Part shown: positions 14,898-20,469 of the stretch, in pieces
Position numbering within the stretch: position 1 is the stretch's first letter
How the letters are laid out: each line of letters starts with the position of its first letter
Source: CAYXVF01 sp964468125
GTDB taxonomy: Bacteria > Myxococcota > XYA12-FULL-58-9 > CAYXVF01
Length of the DNA: 20,469 nucleotides
Direction: 5' to 3'
Assembly (NCBI GenBank): GCA_964468125.1
Contig: CAYXVF010000106.1
Span: 1 to 20,469, forward strand
Made by a program: the position numbers and the translations under genes
Notes under the pieces: model-generated
The model's input: the letters and a program-made list of their open reading frames with translations, nothing else
Databases searched by the model: none
Told to the model about the DNA's origin: nothing

Positions 14898-16214
14898 TCA
14901 GCCGACGATGTTTTGACTGCGGTTGCCCGCCTGGGTCCGGAGCGTCACAACCCGGGAGGAGACGAGCCGGTAGAGGACCCGGGCACCCTCGAAGGTGCCC
15001 AGGCTCGACTCGTCGATGATCGCCCGGACGGTGGTCGACCCGTCGATCGAGCGATAAACCCGCTGCTCGACCTCCGTGAGGGTCTCCGGAGCCTCCACCC
15101 GGACCTCGGGGACCGAGTCGAAGGACGGGATCGCGGTCTCTATGAGCCCCCACTCGTCCACCCGGCGAAACCCCTCCATGAGCAGCTCGTCTACGGTGAG
15201 CGCGAAGCCGAATTCGAGCACCCACTCCGGGAGCTCCTCGTAGCGCATGAAGTCGAAGCTGCCGGTGCCGAAGCGCAACAGCTCGTAGACCAGCTCCGAG
15301 CTCTGCGCTCGCATGGCCCGTTCGAGGTCCAGGTCGTTGATCCAACCCGCCTCGATCGCCGAGGCCCCGAATCGACGGCCCTCGGTTTTTCGCTGCTTCA
15401 GCAACGTGCCGAGTTGGTCCGCGCTGAGACGGCCCTGGCGCACGAGAATGGAGCCGAGCATGTGCTCTTCTTCGATTCCCGTGCCCGTCACGAGGCGCAC
15501 CGAGCCCATTCGAAACCAGGCGATGATTTCGACGTTTCGGCTCCGGACCGTGAAGCGACCGGTCTGGCGCTGAAGACCGATCATTTGCAGGACCTCGGAC
15601 AGACCACACTGCGCGATGTCACCAGCGAGGGCCGGGGTTCCATCGGCGAGCTGAAGCAGGCGTCGTGCTTCTTCGACCCACTCCGGGTCGTTGATGACCG
15701 ACCGGAGCGCTTCCCGAAGCTTTTCGGGCTCGACCCCCGCGAGTGTGCCGAGATGCTTGGCCAATAATTGTTCGGCGAGGCTCGTGTCGACGACTTCTCG
15801 TCGTCGCGTCGGTCTCGGAAGCTTGGCGCGATTCAGGCAATGCTCGACGAGGGCGATCAGCGCTTCTGGGGCGAAGGGCTTCGTGATGTGATCGACGATG
15901 CCCATCTCGCGCACGAATCGGTCACCGATCGGATCACCCTTGGTGCTCATGATGACGATGGGGATCGACTCGAGGTCCGGGTGCTCACCGAGGCGTTGGC
16001 ACACCTCGAAGCCGTTCACCCCTGGCATGGCGAAGTCGACGAAGATCAGATCGGGCATGACCTCGCGCACGAGGTCGACCGCGTTGCTGCCGTCGTCGGT
16101 GCTGTGCGCCTCGTAGCCGTGCTGGCGAAGGATGCTCTCCATCACCCGCAGCACGGTGGACGAGTCGTCTACGACCACCACACGGTTCGCTTTTGCGGAC
16201 GAGTCCTCAGCCAT
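14898..16214 (-). CDS. Response regulator with PATAN/DUF4388-type output
   Basis: 438 residues. Residues 11-128 form a receiver domain: acidic pair D16-D17, phospho-acceptor D60 (FVDFAMPG), Ser90-Thr91 and Lys112 are all present, so it should be phosphorylated by a histidine kinase not encoded here. From about 195 the sequence (LAGDIAQCGLSEVLQMIGLQ...GRFTV...) matches the PATAN/DUF4388 domain. This is continued by a helical region resembling the type II secretion ATPase N-terminal module (LGSILVRQGRLSADQLGTLLKQ). The last ~60 residues (TLTEVEQRVYRSIDGSTTVRAI) look like a small winged-helix-like element. Such proteins are common in Myxococcota and usually act through protein contacts, not DNA binding. 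First gene of a minus-strand group with the Hsp70 and, probably separately, the CRP-type gene. Confidence 0.92.
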   Translation of the reverse strand: MAEDSSAKANRVVVVDDSSTVLRVMESILRQHGYEAHSTDDGSNAVDLVREVMPDLIFVDFAMPGVNGFEVCQRLGEHPDLESIPIVIMSTKGDPIGDRFVREMGIVDHITKPFAPEALIALVEHCLNRAKLPRPTRRREVVDTSLAEQLLAKHLGTLAGVEPEKLREALRSVINDPEWVEEARRLLQLADGTPALAGDIAQCGLSEVLQMIGLQRQTGRFTVRSRNVEIIAWFRMGSVRLVTGTGIEEEHMLGSILVRQGRLSADQLGTLLKQRKTEGRRFGASAIEAGWINDLDLERAMRAQSSELVYELLRFGTGSFDFMRYEELPEWVLEFGFALTVDELLMEGFRRVDEWGLIETAIPSFDSVPEVRVEAPETLTEVEQRVYRSIDGSTTVRAIIDESSLGTFEGARVLYRLVSSRVVTLRTQAGNRSQNIVG

Positions 16215-16223
16215 GATGCCCTA

Positions 16224-16252
16224 AATCTACGGAGCGTCGCCCCAGGGTTCAA
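16224..16252 (-). promoter_or_regulatory. Candidate sigma-70-type promoter of response regulator gene
   Basis: Read on the minus strand, TTGAAC (16252-16247) and TAGATT (16229-16224) are exactly 17 nt apart. The -10 element ends 9 nt before the ATG at 16214, so the predicted leader is only a few nucleotides, and only a weak AGGG lies close to the ATG. This may be a nearly leaderless transcript. Confidence 0.45.
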
Positions 16253-16289
16253 CTTTCACGGTTGTAAGATGTCCGTTACTGTTTTGAGC

Positions 16290-16832
16290 ATGACCCCGGA
16301 CACGCAGACCTTTCTCCTCGGGCGGGCTCGCGCCGCCATCGCTGCCCACCTACGGAGCGGCGCCCTCGATGCCCCCGCACGCGTGCCTGAGGAAGCGCTC
16401 GGGTTTCGCGGCTGTTTCGTCACGCTGTTTCAGAACGGCAAGGAGCTGCGCGGTTGTATCGGGACCTTCGAGGCTGACTGTCCGCTCTGGAGAACCGTGG
16501 AGGAGATGGCGGTGGCGGCGGCCTCGCGTGATCCCCGTTTTCCGCCCCTGGCCTCCGATGAACTCGACAGTTGCACGATCGACATTTCAGCGCTCAGCGC
16601 ACCCACCCCCACGCACCCGGACGCGGTCGAGGTGGGGGCCCACGGCTTGGTGGTGGAGGGGCGAGGCAAACGGGGCGTGCTCTTGCCCCAGGTCGCACGG
16701 GACCGGGGTTGGGACCGGGAGACGTTTCTCAACAACACCTGCCGCAAGGCGGGCCTCAGCCCGGATGCCTGGCGCGAGTCGGGCGTGCTGGTTTTGACCT
16801 TTACCGCTGAGGTCTTTGCCGAGCACGCTTGA
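16290..16832 (+). CDS. AMMECR1-domain protein
   Basis: 180 residues from ATG 16290; an in-frame ATG at 16269 would give 187. Neither has a clear ribosome binding site, and I prefer 16290 because the family's first helix begins right after it. The signature LRGCIG is at residues 53-58, preceded by FRGCFVTLF and followed by the 'A.A.A..DPRF.PL...EL' segment and 'GLVVEGRGKRGVLLPQVA', all typical of AMMECR1. The fold is widespread, and in bacteria it is often component A of the AmmeMemoRadiSam set. Here no Memo or radical SAM gene lies alongside, so its role cannot be assigned. It diverges from the response regulator gene and ends 2 nt from the convergent next gene. Confidence 0.92.
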   Translation: MTPDTQTFLLGRARAAIAAHLRSGALDAPARVPEEALGFRGCFVTLFQNGKELRGCIGTFEADCPLWRTVEEMAVAAASRDPRFPPLASDELDSCTIDISALSAPTPTHPDAVEVGAHGLVVEGRGKRGVLLPQVARDRGWDRETFLNNTCRKAGLSPDAWRESGVLVLTFTAEVFAEHA

Positions 16833-16834
16833 GG

Positions 16835-17350
16835 TCACTTCGTGGCGAGGGCGCGCAGGGCGGCTTCGCATCGGTTGCGGACCCGCGGGTCGGTCTCGCG
16901 CGCGAGCAACGTCTCGATCTCGGCTCGGCTTTCCTGAGCGCTTCCTTCTTGCGCCAAGACCGCGCACGCCAGCGCCCGTACAGACGGCTGGCGATGGGCG
17001 AGAAGCTCGAGCGCATCGCGAAGCGGTGGAATCTCGTGAGCGGCACGCAGCTCCCTGGCCTGCTGCGGCCACAGAAAAGCGAGAAAGACCACCGCGAGGC
17101 CGAGCTGTAGCATCGCCCGGGCCACCGGGTAGTCTCGCCGCCGGACGAGAATGTATCGATCCAGCGAAAAGACGACCACGAACACCGTGAACAGCACCGG
17201 CGCTACGAACGGAAGCCACAAGGGCAGCTCGCCGAGGCGCACGCGGTCCCAGAGCGGGCCTGTCGTCAGGAAAGACGTTAGGACCGTCGCCGCGAGGACC
17301 ACGTAGACGAGGATGCGGACCGCGCGCCGGTTCTCGTGCAGCTCATCCAT
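16835..17350 (-). CDS. Small membrane protein with HEAT-like tail
   Basis: 171 residues. Three hydrophobic helices at about 12-29, 43-63 and 80-95 form the membrane part. The remaining ~75 residues (97-171) are helical with a HEAT-repeat flavour: 'PPLRDALELLAHRQPSVRALACAVLAQ' followed by 'IETLLARETDPRVRNRCEAALRAL'. This pattern of D-P-x-V-R and helix pairs usually serves protein binding. There is no catalytic motif and I do not recognise a named family. The ATG at 17350 has no strong ribosome binding site. It lies 45 nt downstream of the coiled-coil lipoprotein gene on the same strand and might be co-transcribed with it. Confidence 0.75.
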   Translation of the reverse strand: MDELHENRRAVRILVYVVLAATVLTSFLTTGPLWDRVRLGELPLWLPFVAPVLFTVFVVVFSLDRYILVRRRDYPVARAMLQLGLAVVFLAFLWPQQARELRAAHEIPPLRDALELLAHRQPSVRALACAVLAQEGSAQESRAEIETLLARETDPRVRNRCEAALRALATK

Positions 17351-17395
17351 GGCGCGCGGATAACACGGGACGGCCGCGATGACGAGAGCGCAGAG

Positions 17396-18364
17396 TCAAT
17401 TGCGTTGGGCGAGCCTGAAGACCTTGTTCAGGTGCATGTTCGCTTCCACGTACTTTCCATCGGCCACCGCCTCGCCGAGGTCCCGCAGAATCGGATTGAC
17501 CTTCTGGCTCGGAATCGAGCCCGCACGGACCAGTTGATCCGCCCGCTTGGTCTTGGCGTCGATGAACTCCACGTCGACGTGGGTGTTGTTCACGCTGTCG
17601 AGGACCGCTTGGTAGTGCACCAGTGCCTGCTCGTAGTCTTTTTCCTGGGTCGCGGCCTCTGCGTCCGACAGGGAACGCCTCGCTGCGGCGGAGAGATCGG
17701 AGAGGAGAAACTCTCGATTGCGCAGCGCGCGCCGAAAGGATTTCTTCGCCGCGTCCACGTCGCCCTTGTCCACTTTTTTGCTGCTCGCGCCGCGCGGGCG
17801 CTCCACCACGACCGTGCGCGTGCTCATACCCCGAGACTTGAGGGATTTGACGATCTGTTCGAGCTCATTGAGCTTCTGGCTCGTACGCGAGAGTGAGCTC
17901 TCGAGCGCGCTGATCTGCTGGGACTGTTGTTGGACCCGCCGCTGCAACGCGTTGACGTCGCTCGTGCTCTTGTTGAGGAGCTGATCCTTCTGCCGCTCGA
18001 GACGCTGCCGCTCTCGCTCAAAGCGCGTGAGTCGCGCTTCCATCGAGCTCGCCTGCTCGGCGAGCTTGGCCTGCTCCGCCTCGAGGGCGGCGCGCTGCTT
18101 TCGGTCGCTCTTCTTCAGGCTTGCGAGCTTCTCGGCGATCTTCTTCTGCGCGTCTTCGAGCTCCGCGCGCTTTTCCTCGACCGATTTCTGTTGCTCCTGC
18201 AGGTCTTGCTCTTCCTCCAGGATACGGCTCCGGTCCGCTTCCACGTTGATCGAGAACTGCTCGACCCCCGCGTCTTCGTCGTCCGCGCTGCTCGCCTCGG
18301 TCGAGCACGCGCTCAGCGCCAGCGCGCCCGCAGCCCACACACCCCATTTCATCTGGGACTTCAT
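17396..18364 (-). CDS. Coiled-coil lipoprotein
   Basis: 322 residues from ATG 18364, selected because a GGAGGTG ribosome binding site lies 6 nt upstream; the frame is open a further 20 codons upstream, but without support. A lipoprotein signal ends in LSAC, the lipidated Cys being residue 20, followed by an acidic linker. Residues ~50-190 are a long Lys/Glu/Gln-rich coiled coil (LEEEQDLQEQQKSVEEKRA and similar), rich in Leu/Ala heptads. The C-terminal ~100 residues are helical and TPR-like, including 'KKSFRRALRNREFLLSDLSAAARRSL' and 'YEQALVHYQAVLD'. It should be anchored in a membrane and face the periplasm, perhaps as an envelope spacer or scaffold. No enzymatic motif. It follows the Ser/Thr kinase gene on the same strand after 92 nt. 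Confidence 0.88.
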   Translation of the reverse strand: MKSQMKWGVWAAGALALSACSTEASSADDEDAGVEQFSINVEADRSRILEEEQDLQEQQKSVEEKRAELEDAQKKIAEKLASLKKSDRKQRAALEAEQAKLAEQASSMEARLTRFERERQRLERQKDQLLNKSTSDVNALQRRVQQQSQQISALESSLSRTSQKLNELEQIVKSLKSRGMSTRTVVVERPRGASSKKVDKGDVDAAKKSFRRALRNREFLLSDLSAAARRSLSDAEAATQEKDYEQALVHYQAVLDSVNNTHVDVEFIDAKTKRADQLVRAGSIPSQKVNPILRDLGEAVADGKYVEANMHLNKVFRLAQRN

Positions 18365-18396
18365 CCGGAACACCTCCAACCGTCTCCCAGGTGGAG

Positions 18397-18424
18397 ATCG
18401 TAGCACTCCCCGCGCAGGCAGCAA
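18397..18424 (-). promoter_or_regulatory. Candidate promoter of coiled-coil lipoprotein gene
   Basis: On the minus strand, TTGCTG (18424-18419) and TACGAT (18402-18397) are separated by 16 nt. They lie upstream of the strong GGAGGTG ribosome binding site, leaving a leader of roughly 25 nt. This suggests the gene can be transcribed independently of the kinase gene before it. Confidence 0.4.
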
Positions 18425-18456
18425 GATAGAGACACACGTGCCGGCGAAGGCGTCCC

Positions 18457-19440
18457 TCAGCCCTCGGCGAGGTAGCGCAGGTTCTGAACGGCCGCGAGGT
18501 GGCTCGGGAAGAGCTTGCGGAGCATGTCGGACAGTGTGTTCTCCGCCGCCGCGTCGCTGTAGGGAGCGAGGACATCCGCGACGCTCTTTGCGCTCTGCGG
18601 CCGCTCAGAGACACGGGGGGAGAGCGCCGTCTGGATCACCTTGAGCACTTCCGCGGGCAGCTCCGGTGCGATGGCGGACGGCTCCAGAAAATCACCGTTC
18701 AGAATCGCGTCGAGCACACTGCCTTCGTCGCTTCCCGTGTGCTTGAACGGATGGGAGCCGATCAACATCTCGTACATGAGGACGCCCACGGCGAACAGGT
18801 CCGTCCGGTGGTCGATTGGTTCGGCGCGGAGCTGCTCTGGGGCGACGGAGCCGAGCTTGCCGCGCACGACCTCTTCCGCGGTGCCCCCCTCAAACTCCTG
18901 CGTCCGCGCGATCCCGAAGTCGATCAGCGCGACGTGCCCGTCAAAGCTCGTGAGGACGTTGCGTGCGTTGACATCCCGGTGTACGACGCCAATGCGCTCG
19001 CCACTCGGTGACCGCAGCTCATGGGCAAAGTGAAGGGCATCGAGGACCTGGCAGAGGATCGCCGCGGACAACTCGAAGGGGAGGATGAGCTCGCGCCGGC
19101 GCACCTCGTCGAGGAGGCGCTGCAGGTTGGGTCCATCGAGGTACTCGAAGACGAGGAAGAGGTCGCTCCCCTCGAAACCCATGTCGAGGAGCCTCGCGAT
19201 GTTCGGGTGGGTCAGCTGGCGGCCGAGATCCGCCTCGAGCTCGAAGAGGGTACGAAGCTCCTCGTCCGCGCGGCTCTCCTCGGTGAGCCGTTTGATGATG
19301 ACGATCTCCGTGCCGTCGACGGTCCGGCGTGACGCGCGAAAGATCTCCGCGGTCCCGCCGATGGCGAGTCGATCGATCGTGGTATAGGCGCCAAAGGTCA
19401 CGAGCCCGAAGGATACACCAGAAGGGGGCGCCGGTCGCAC
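18457..19440 (-). CDS. Cytosolic Ser/Thr protein kinase (Hanks-type)
   Basis: 327 residues from GTG 19440; a second GTG at 19401 (residue 14) would still keep the whole kinase domain, and neither has a clear ribosome binding site. All catalytic elements are present: a glycine loop variant IGGTAEIF at 27-34, Lys50 (VIIKR), an alpha-C Glu near 67-69, HRDVNARN at 154-161 (catalytic Asp156, metal ligand Asn161), DFG at 174-176, APE at 200-202 and Asp214 of subdomain IX. It is therefore a predicted active kinase. After the domain only ~50 residues remain; there is no membrane helix or sensor domain, so input must come from a partner. It diverges from the SprT-like gene over 28 nt and precedes the lipoprotein gene. 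Confidence 0.94.
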   Translation of the reverse strand: MRPAPPSGVSFGLVTFGAYTTIDRLAIGGTAEIFRASRRTVDGTEIVIIKRLTEESRADEELRTLFELEADLGRQLTHPNIARLLDMGFEGSDLFLVFEYLDGPNLQRLLDEVRRRELILPFELSAAILCQVLDALHFAHELRSPSGERIGVVHRDVNARNVLTSFDGHVALIDFGIARTQEFEGGTAEEVVRGKLGSVAPEQLRAEPIDHRTDLFAVGVLMYEMLIGSHPFKHTGSDEGSVLDAILNGDFLEPSAIAPELPAEVLKVIQTALSPRVSERPQSAKSVADVLAPYSDAAAENTLSDMLRKLFPSHLAAVQNLRYLAEG

Positions 19441-19468
19441 TGTCGGAGGCCGTTGTTACTATTAGAGA

Positions 19469-20293
19469 ATGCGGCAAATGGGACTTTGGAGTGCCGCGGT
19501 CGAAGTCGAAACCGCGCGGGAGGGCGTGGCGCGCCGGGAGGGCGTGGCACCACCTCGTGCGGAGGAGCTGGCTCGGCCCGTGCTCGTCGCCTCAGAAGCG
19601 CCACTCGCGCCCCGATCGGAGACCGCTCCCGAGCACCTCGCGGAGTTTCTCCTCGCGGTGGTGGAGAAGCCCATTCGGCTCACGATCACGGACAACCGGC
19701 GCACGATGATGACCTCCAAGCTCTCCCGGGGCACTCTGCATCTGCGCCTCCACCACATGTTCCTCCGGGCCCCGCAGGACGTCTGGGACGCCCTCGCGCT
19801 CTACCTGAGCGACATGGACCGGGACGGACGGGCAGGGCGTCTCCTCGATCGCTTCATCGAGGCGAACATGGATCAGGTTCGCCGGGCCGTGGGGCGCCTC
19901 CAGCCGATCGGGCGCGTGCACGACCTGCAGCCGATCTTCGACCGTCTGAACCAGGAATTTTTTCACGGCGCCTCGAACGCCCGGGTCACCTGGGGTCGCC
20001 CCGGTTCACGGCGCTATCGTCGCTCGATTCAGCTCGGATGCTACGTCGCCGACGATGATTTGATCCGAATGCATCCCTGCCTGGATCAGAGTTTCGTGCC
20101 CGAGTTCTACGTCGCATGGGTGATGTTTCACGAAATGCTGCACGAGGCGTACGGGGTGGAGGAGGTCAACGGTCGCCGGCACGTGCATCCGCCCGAGTTC
20201 CTCGCCCTCGAGCAGACCTATCCGGACTACGACCGGGCAAGAGCGTGGGAGGAGCGCCACCTGCCGCGACTCTTACGCTATCGGCACCGCTAG
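19469..20293 (+). CDS. SprT-like zinc metalloprotein
   Basis: 274 residues. The first ~55 are low-complexity and Ala/Glu/Arg-rich, including a duplicated REGVA encoded by a short direct repeat near 19516-19550. From about 55 the protein is a SprT-like domain. The zinc-binding motif H221-E222-M-L-H225 is in VMFHEMLHEAYG, with a candidate third ligand His at 238 or 240 (RRHVHPPEF), and the upstream 'LQPIFDRLNQEFFHG' element (153-167) is typical of SprT-like proteins. Eukaryotic relatives are DNA-protein crosslink proteases; the bacterial ones are largely uncharacterised, so a protease role is only an inference. ATG 19469 lies 6 nt after a TACTAT -10-like hexamer (19457-19462), suggesting leaderless expression. 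ATG 19478 is an alternative. Confidence 0.85.
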   Translation: MRQMGLWSAAVEVETAREGVARREGVAPPRAEELARPVLVASEAPLAPRSETAPEHLAEFLLAVVEKPIRLTITDNRRTMMTSKLSRGTLHLRLHHMFLRAPQDVWDALALYLSDMDRDGRAGRLLDRFIEANMDQVRRAVGRLQPIGRVHDLQPIFDRLNQEFFHGASNARVTWGRPGSRRYRRSIQLGCYVADDDLIRMHPCLDQSFVPEFYVAWVMFHEMLHEAYGVEEVNGRRHVHPPEFLALEQTYPDYDRARAWEERHLPRLLRYRHR

Positions 20294-20319
20294 CGCTTCG
20301 AGAAATTCGCCATTCCCTC

Positions 20320-20349
20320 TTGACGATCGCGGTTCAAACTTTTTATTAC
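20320..20349 (+). promoter_or_regulatory. Promoter of tRNA-Lys
   Basis: TTGACG at 20320-20325 (five of six consensus bases) is followed after 18 nt by TATTAC at 20344-20349. A GC-rich discriminator comes next, typical of stable RNA promoters under stringent control. Predicted transcription start is about 20356, some 37 nt before the mature tRNA. Confidence 0.6.
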
Positions 20350-20356
20350 CGCGGCT

Positions 20357-20389
20357 CCCTTCGGGCGGGCCCCGAAGGGCATAGCCCTT
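20357..20389 (+). repeat. Overlapping hairpins in the tRNA leader
   Basis: CCCTTCGGG (20357-20365) and CCCGAAGGG (20371-20379) form a perfect 9-bp stem with a 5-nt loop. AAGGGC (20375-20380) and GCCCTT (20384-20389) form a second perfect 6-bp stem with a 3-nt loop. The two share 20375-20379, so they exclude each other. No T-run follows, so neither is a standard terminator on the plus strand. Confidence 0.7.
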
Positions 20390-20392
20390 GGT

Positions 20393-20468
20393 GGGGGCGT
20401 AGCTCAGCTGGTAGAGCAGCGGACTCTTAATCCGCGGGTCGTGGGTTCGATCCCCTCCGCCCTCACCA
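20393..20468 (+). tRNA. tRNA-Lys (anticodon CTT), with encoded CCA
   Basis: A full cloverleaf can be drawn. The acceptor stem pairs 20393-20399 with 20458-20464 (one G-T wobble). The D stem is GCTC/GAGC. The anticodon stem is GCGGA/TCCGC with loop CTCTTAA, placing anticodon CTT at 20426-20428. The T-loop is TTCGATC. The discriminator A at 20465 is followed by encoded CCA at 20466-20468. The T stem (20441-20445 with 20453-20457) has one T-T mismatch at its second pair. It reads AAG lysine codons. Confidence 0.95.
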
Positions 20469-20469
20469 C

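Noticed and set aside
20357..20379. Rho-independent terminator of the SprT-like gene
   Set aside because: The stem is strong, but no T-run follows on the plus strand, and the tRNA promoter lies upstream of it.

Overview
The window is GC-rich and densely coded on both strands. It lacks insertion sequences, phage genes, CRISPR arrays and rRNA. The gene types point to a myxobacteria-like organism (Myxococcota or another former deltaproteobacterium): an isolated Ser/Thr protein kinase and the remnant of a second one, a response regulator with a PATAN/DUF4388-type output, a zinc-ribbon/acidic/TPR membrane protein, an Hsp70 paralogue without a lid, several lipoproteins and an NHL propeller protein. 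This taxonomic placement is inferred from gene content only.

Layout. 1-328 (minus): 5' part of a cytochrome c lipoprotein. It diverges from 479-2227 (plus), a secreted NHL-repeat protein. Then come a small STAS-like protein (2263-2721, plus) and a membrane-anchored metallophosphoesterase (2765-3949, plus). 4029-4274 (plus) holds the remains of a membrane Ser/Thr kinase gene. It abuts a two-gene minus-strand operon: a small acidic protein with twin DTQP motifs (4711-4968) and a HIT-family hydrolase (4276-4698). A divergent intergenic region with a perfect palindrome leads into a tight plus-strand operon nuoL-nuoM-nuoN (5178-10437). The start and stop codons overlap at both junctions, and no other Complex I genes are next to it. 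10495-12465 (plus) is the zinc-ribbon/TPR membrane protein. It meets head-on a minus-strand signalling cluster: response regulator (16214-14898), lidless Hsp70 (14871-13267) and CRP/FNR-type regulator (13161-12469). 16290-16832 (plus) is an AMMECR1-domain protein. 16835-17350, 17396-18364 and 18457-19440 (all minus) are a small membrane/HEAT-like protein, a coiled-coil lipoprotein and a Ser/Thr kinase. 19469-20293 (plus) is a SprT-like zinc metalloprotein. The window closes with a tRNA-Lys(CTT) gene that has its own promoter and a hairpin-forming leader.

The most unusual signal is in the nuoLMN operon. The reading frames are intact, but key charged residues of the proton channels are replaced: in NuoL the TM5 glutamate is Gln146 and the TM12 lysine is Ser397; in NuoN the TM7 lysine is Glu222. 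NuoM keeps all of its key residues. With no nuoA-K alongside, this suggests a specialised or divergent antiporter-like membrane module rather than the canonical Complex I arm. Other points of interest are the kinase remnant with an in-frame internal deletion, the response-regulator/lidless-Hsp70/CRP gene set, the operator-like palindrome before nuoL, and several genes whose -10-like element sits only 6-10 nt before the ATG, which suggests leaderless transcripts.
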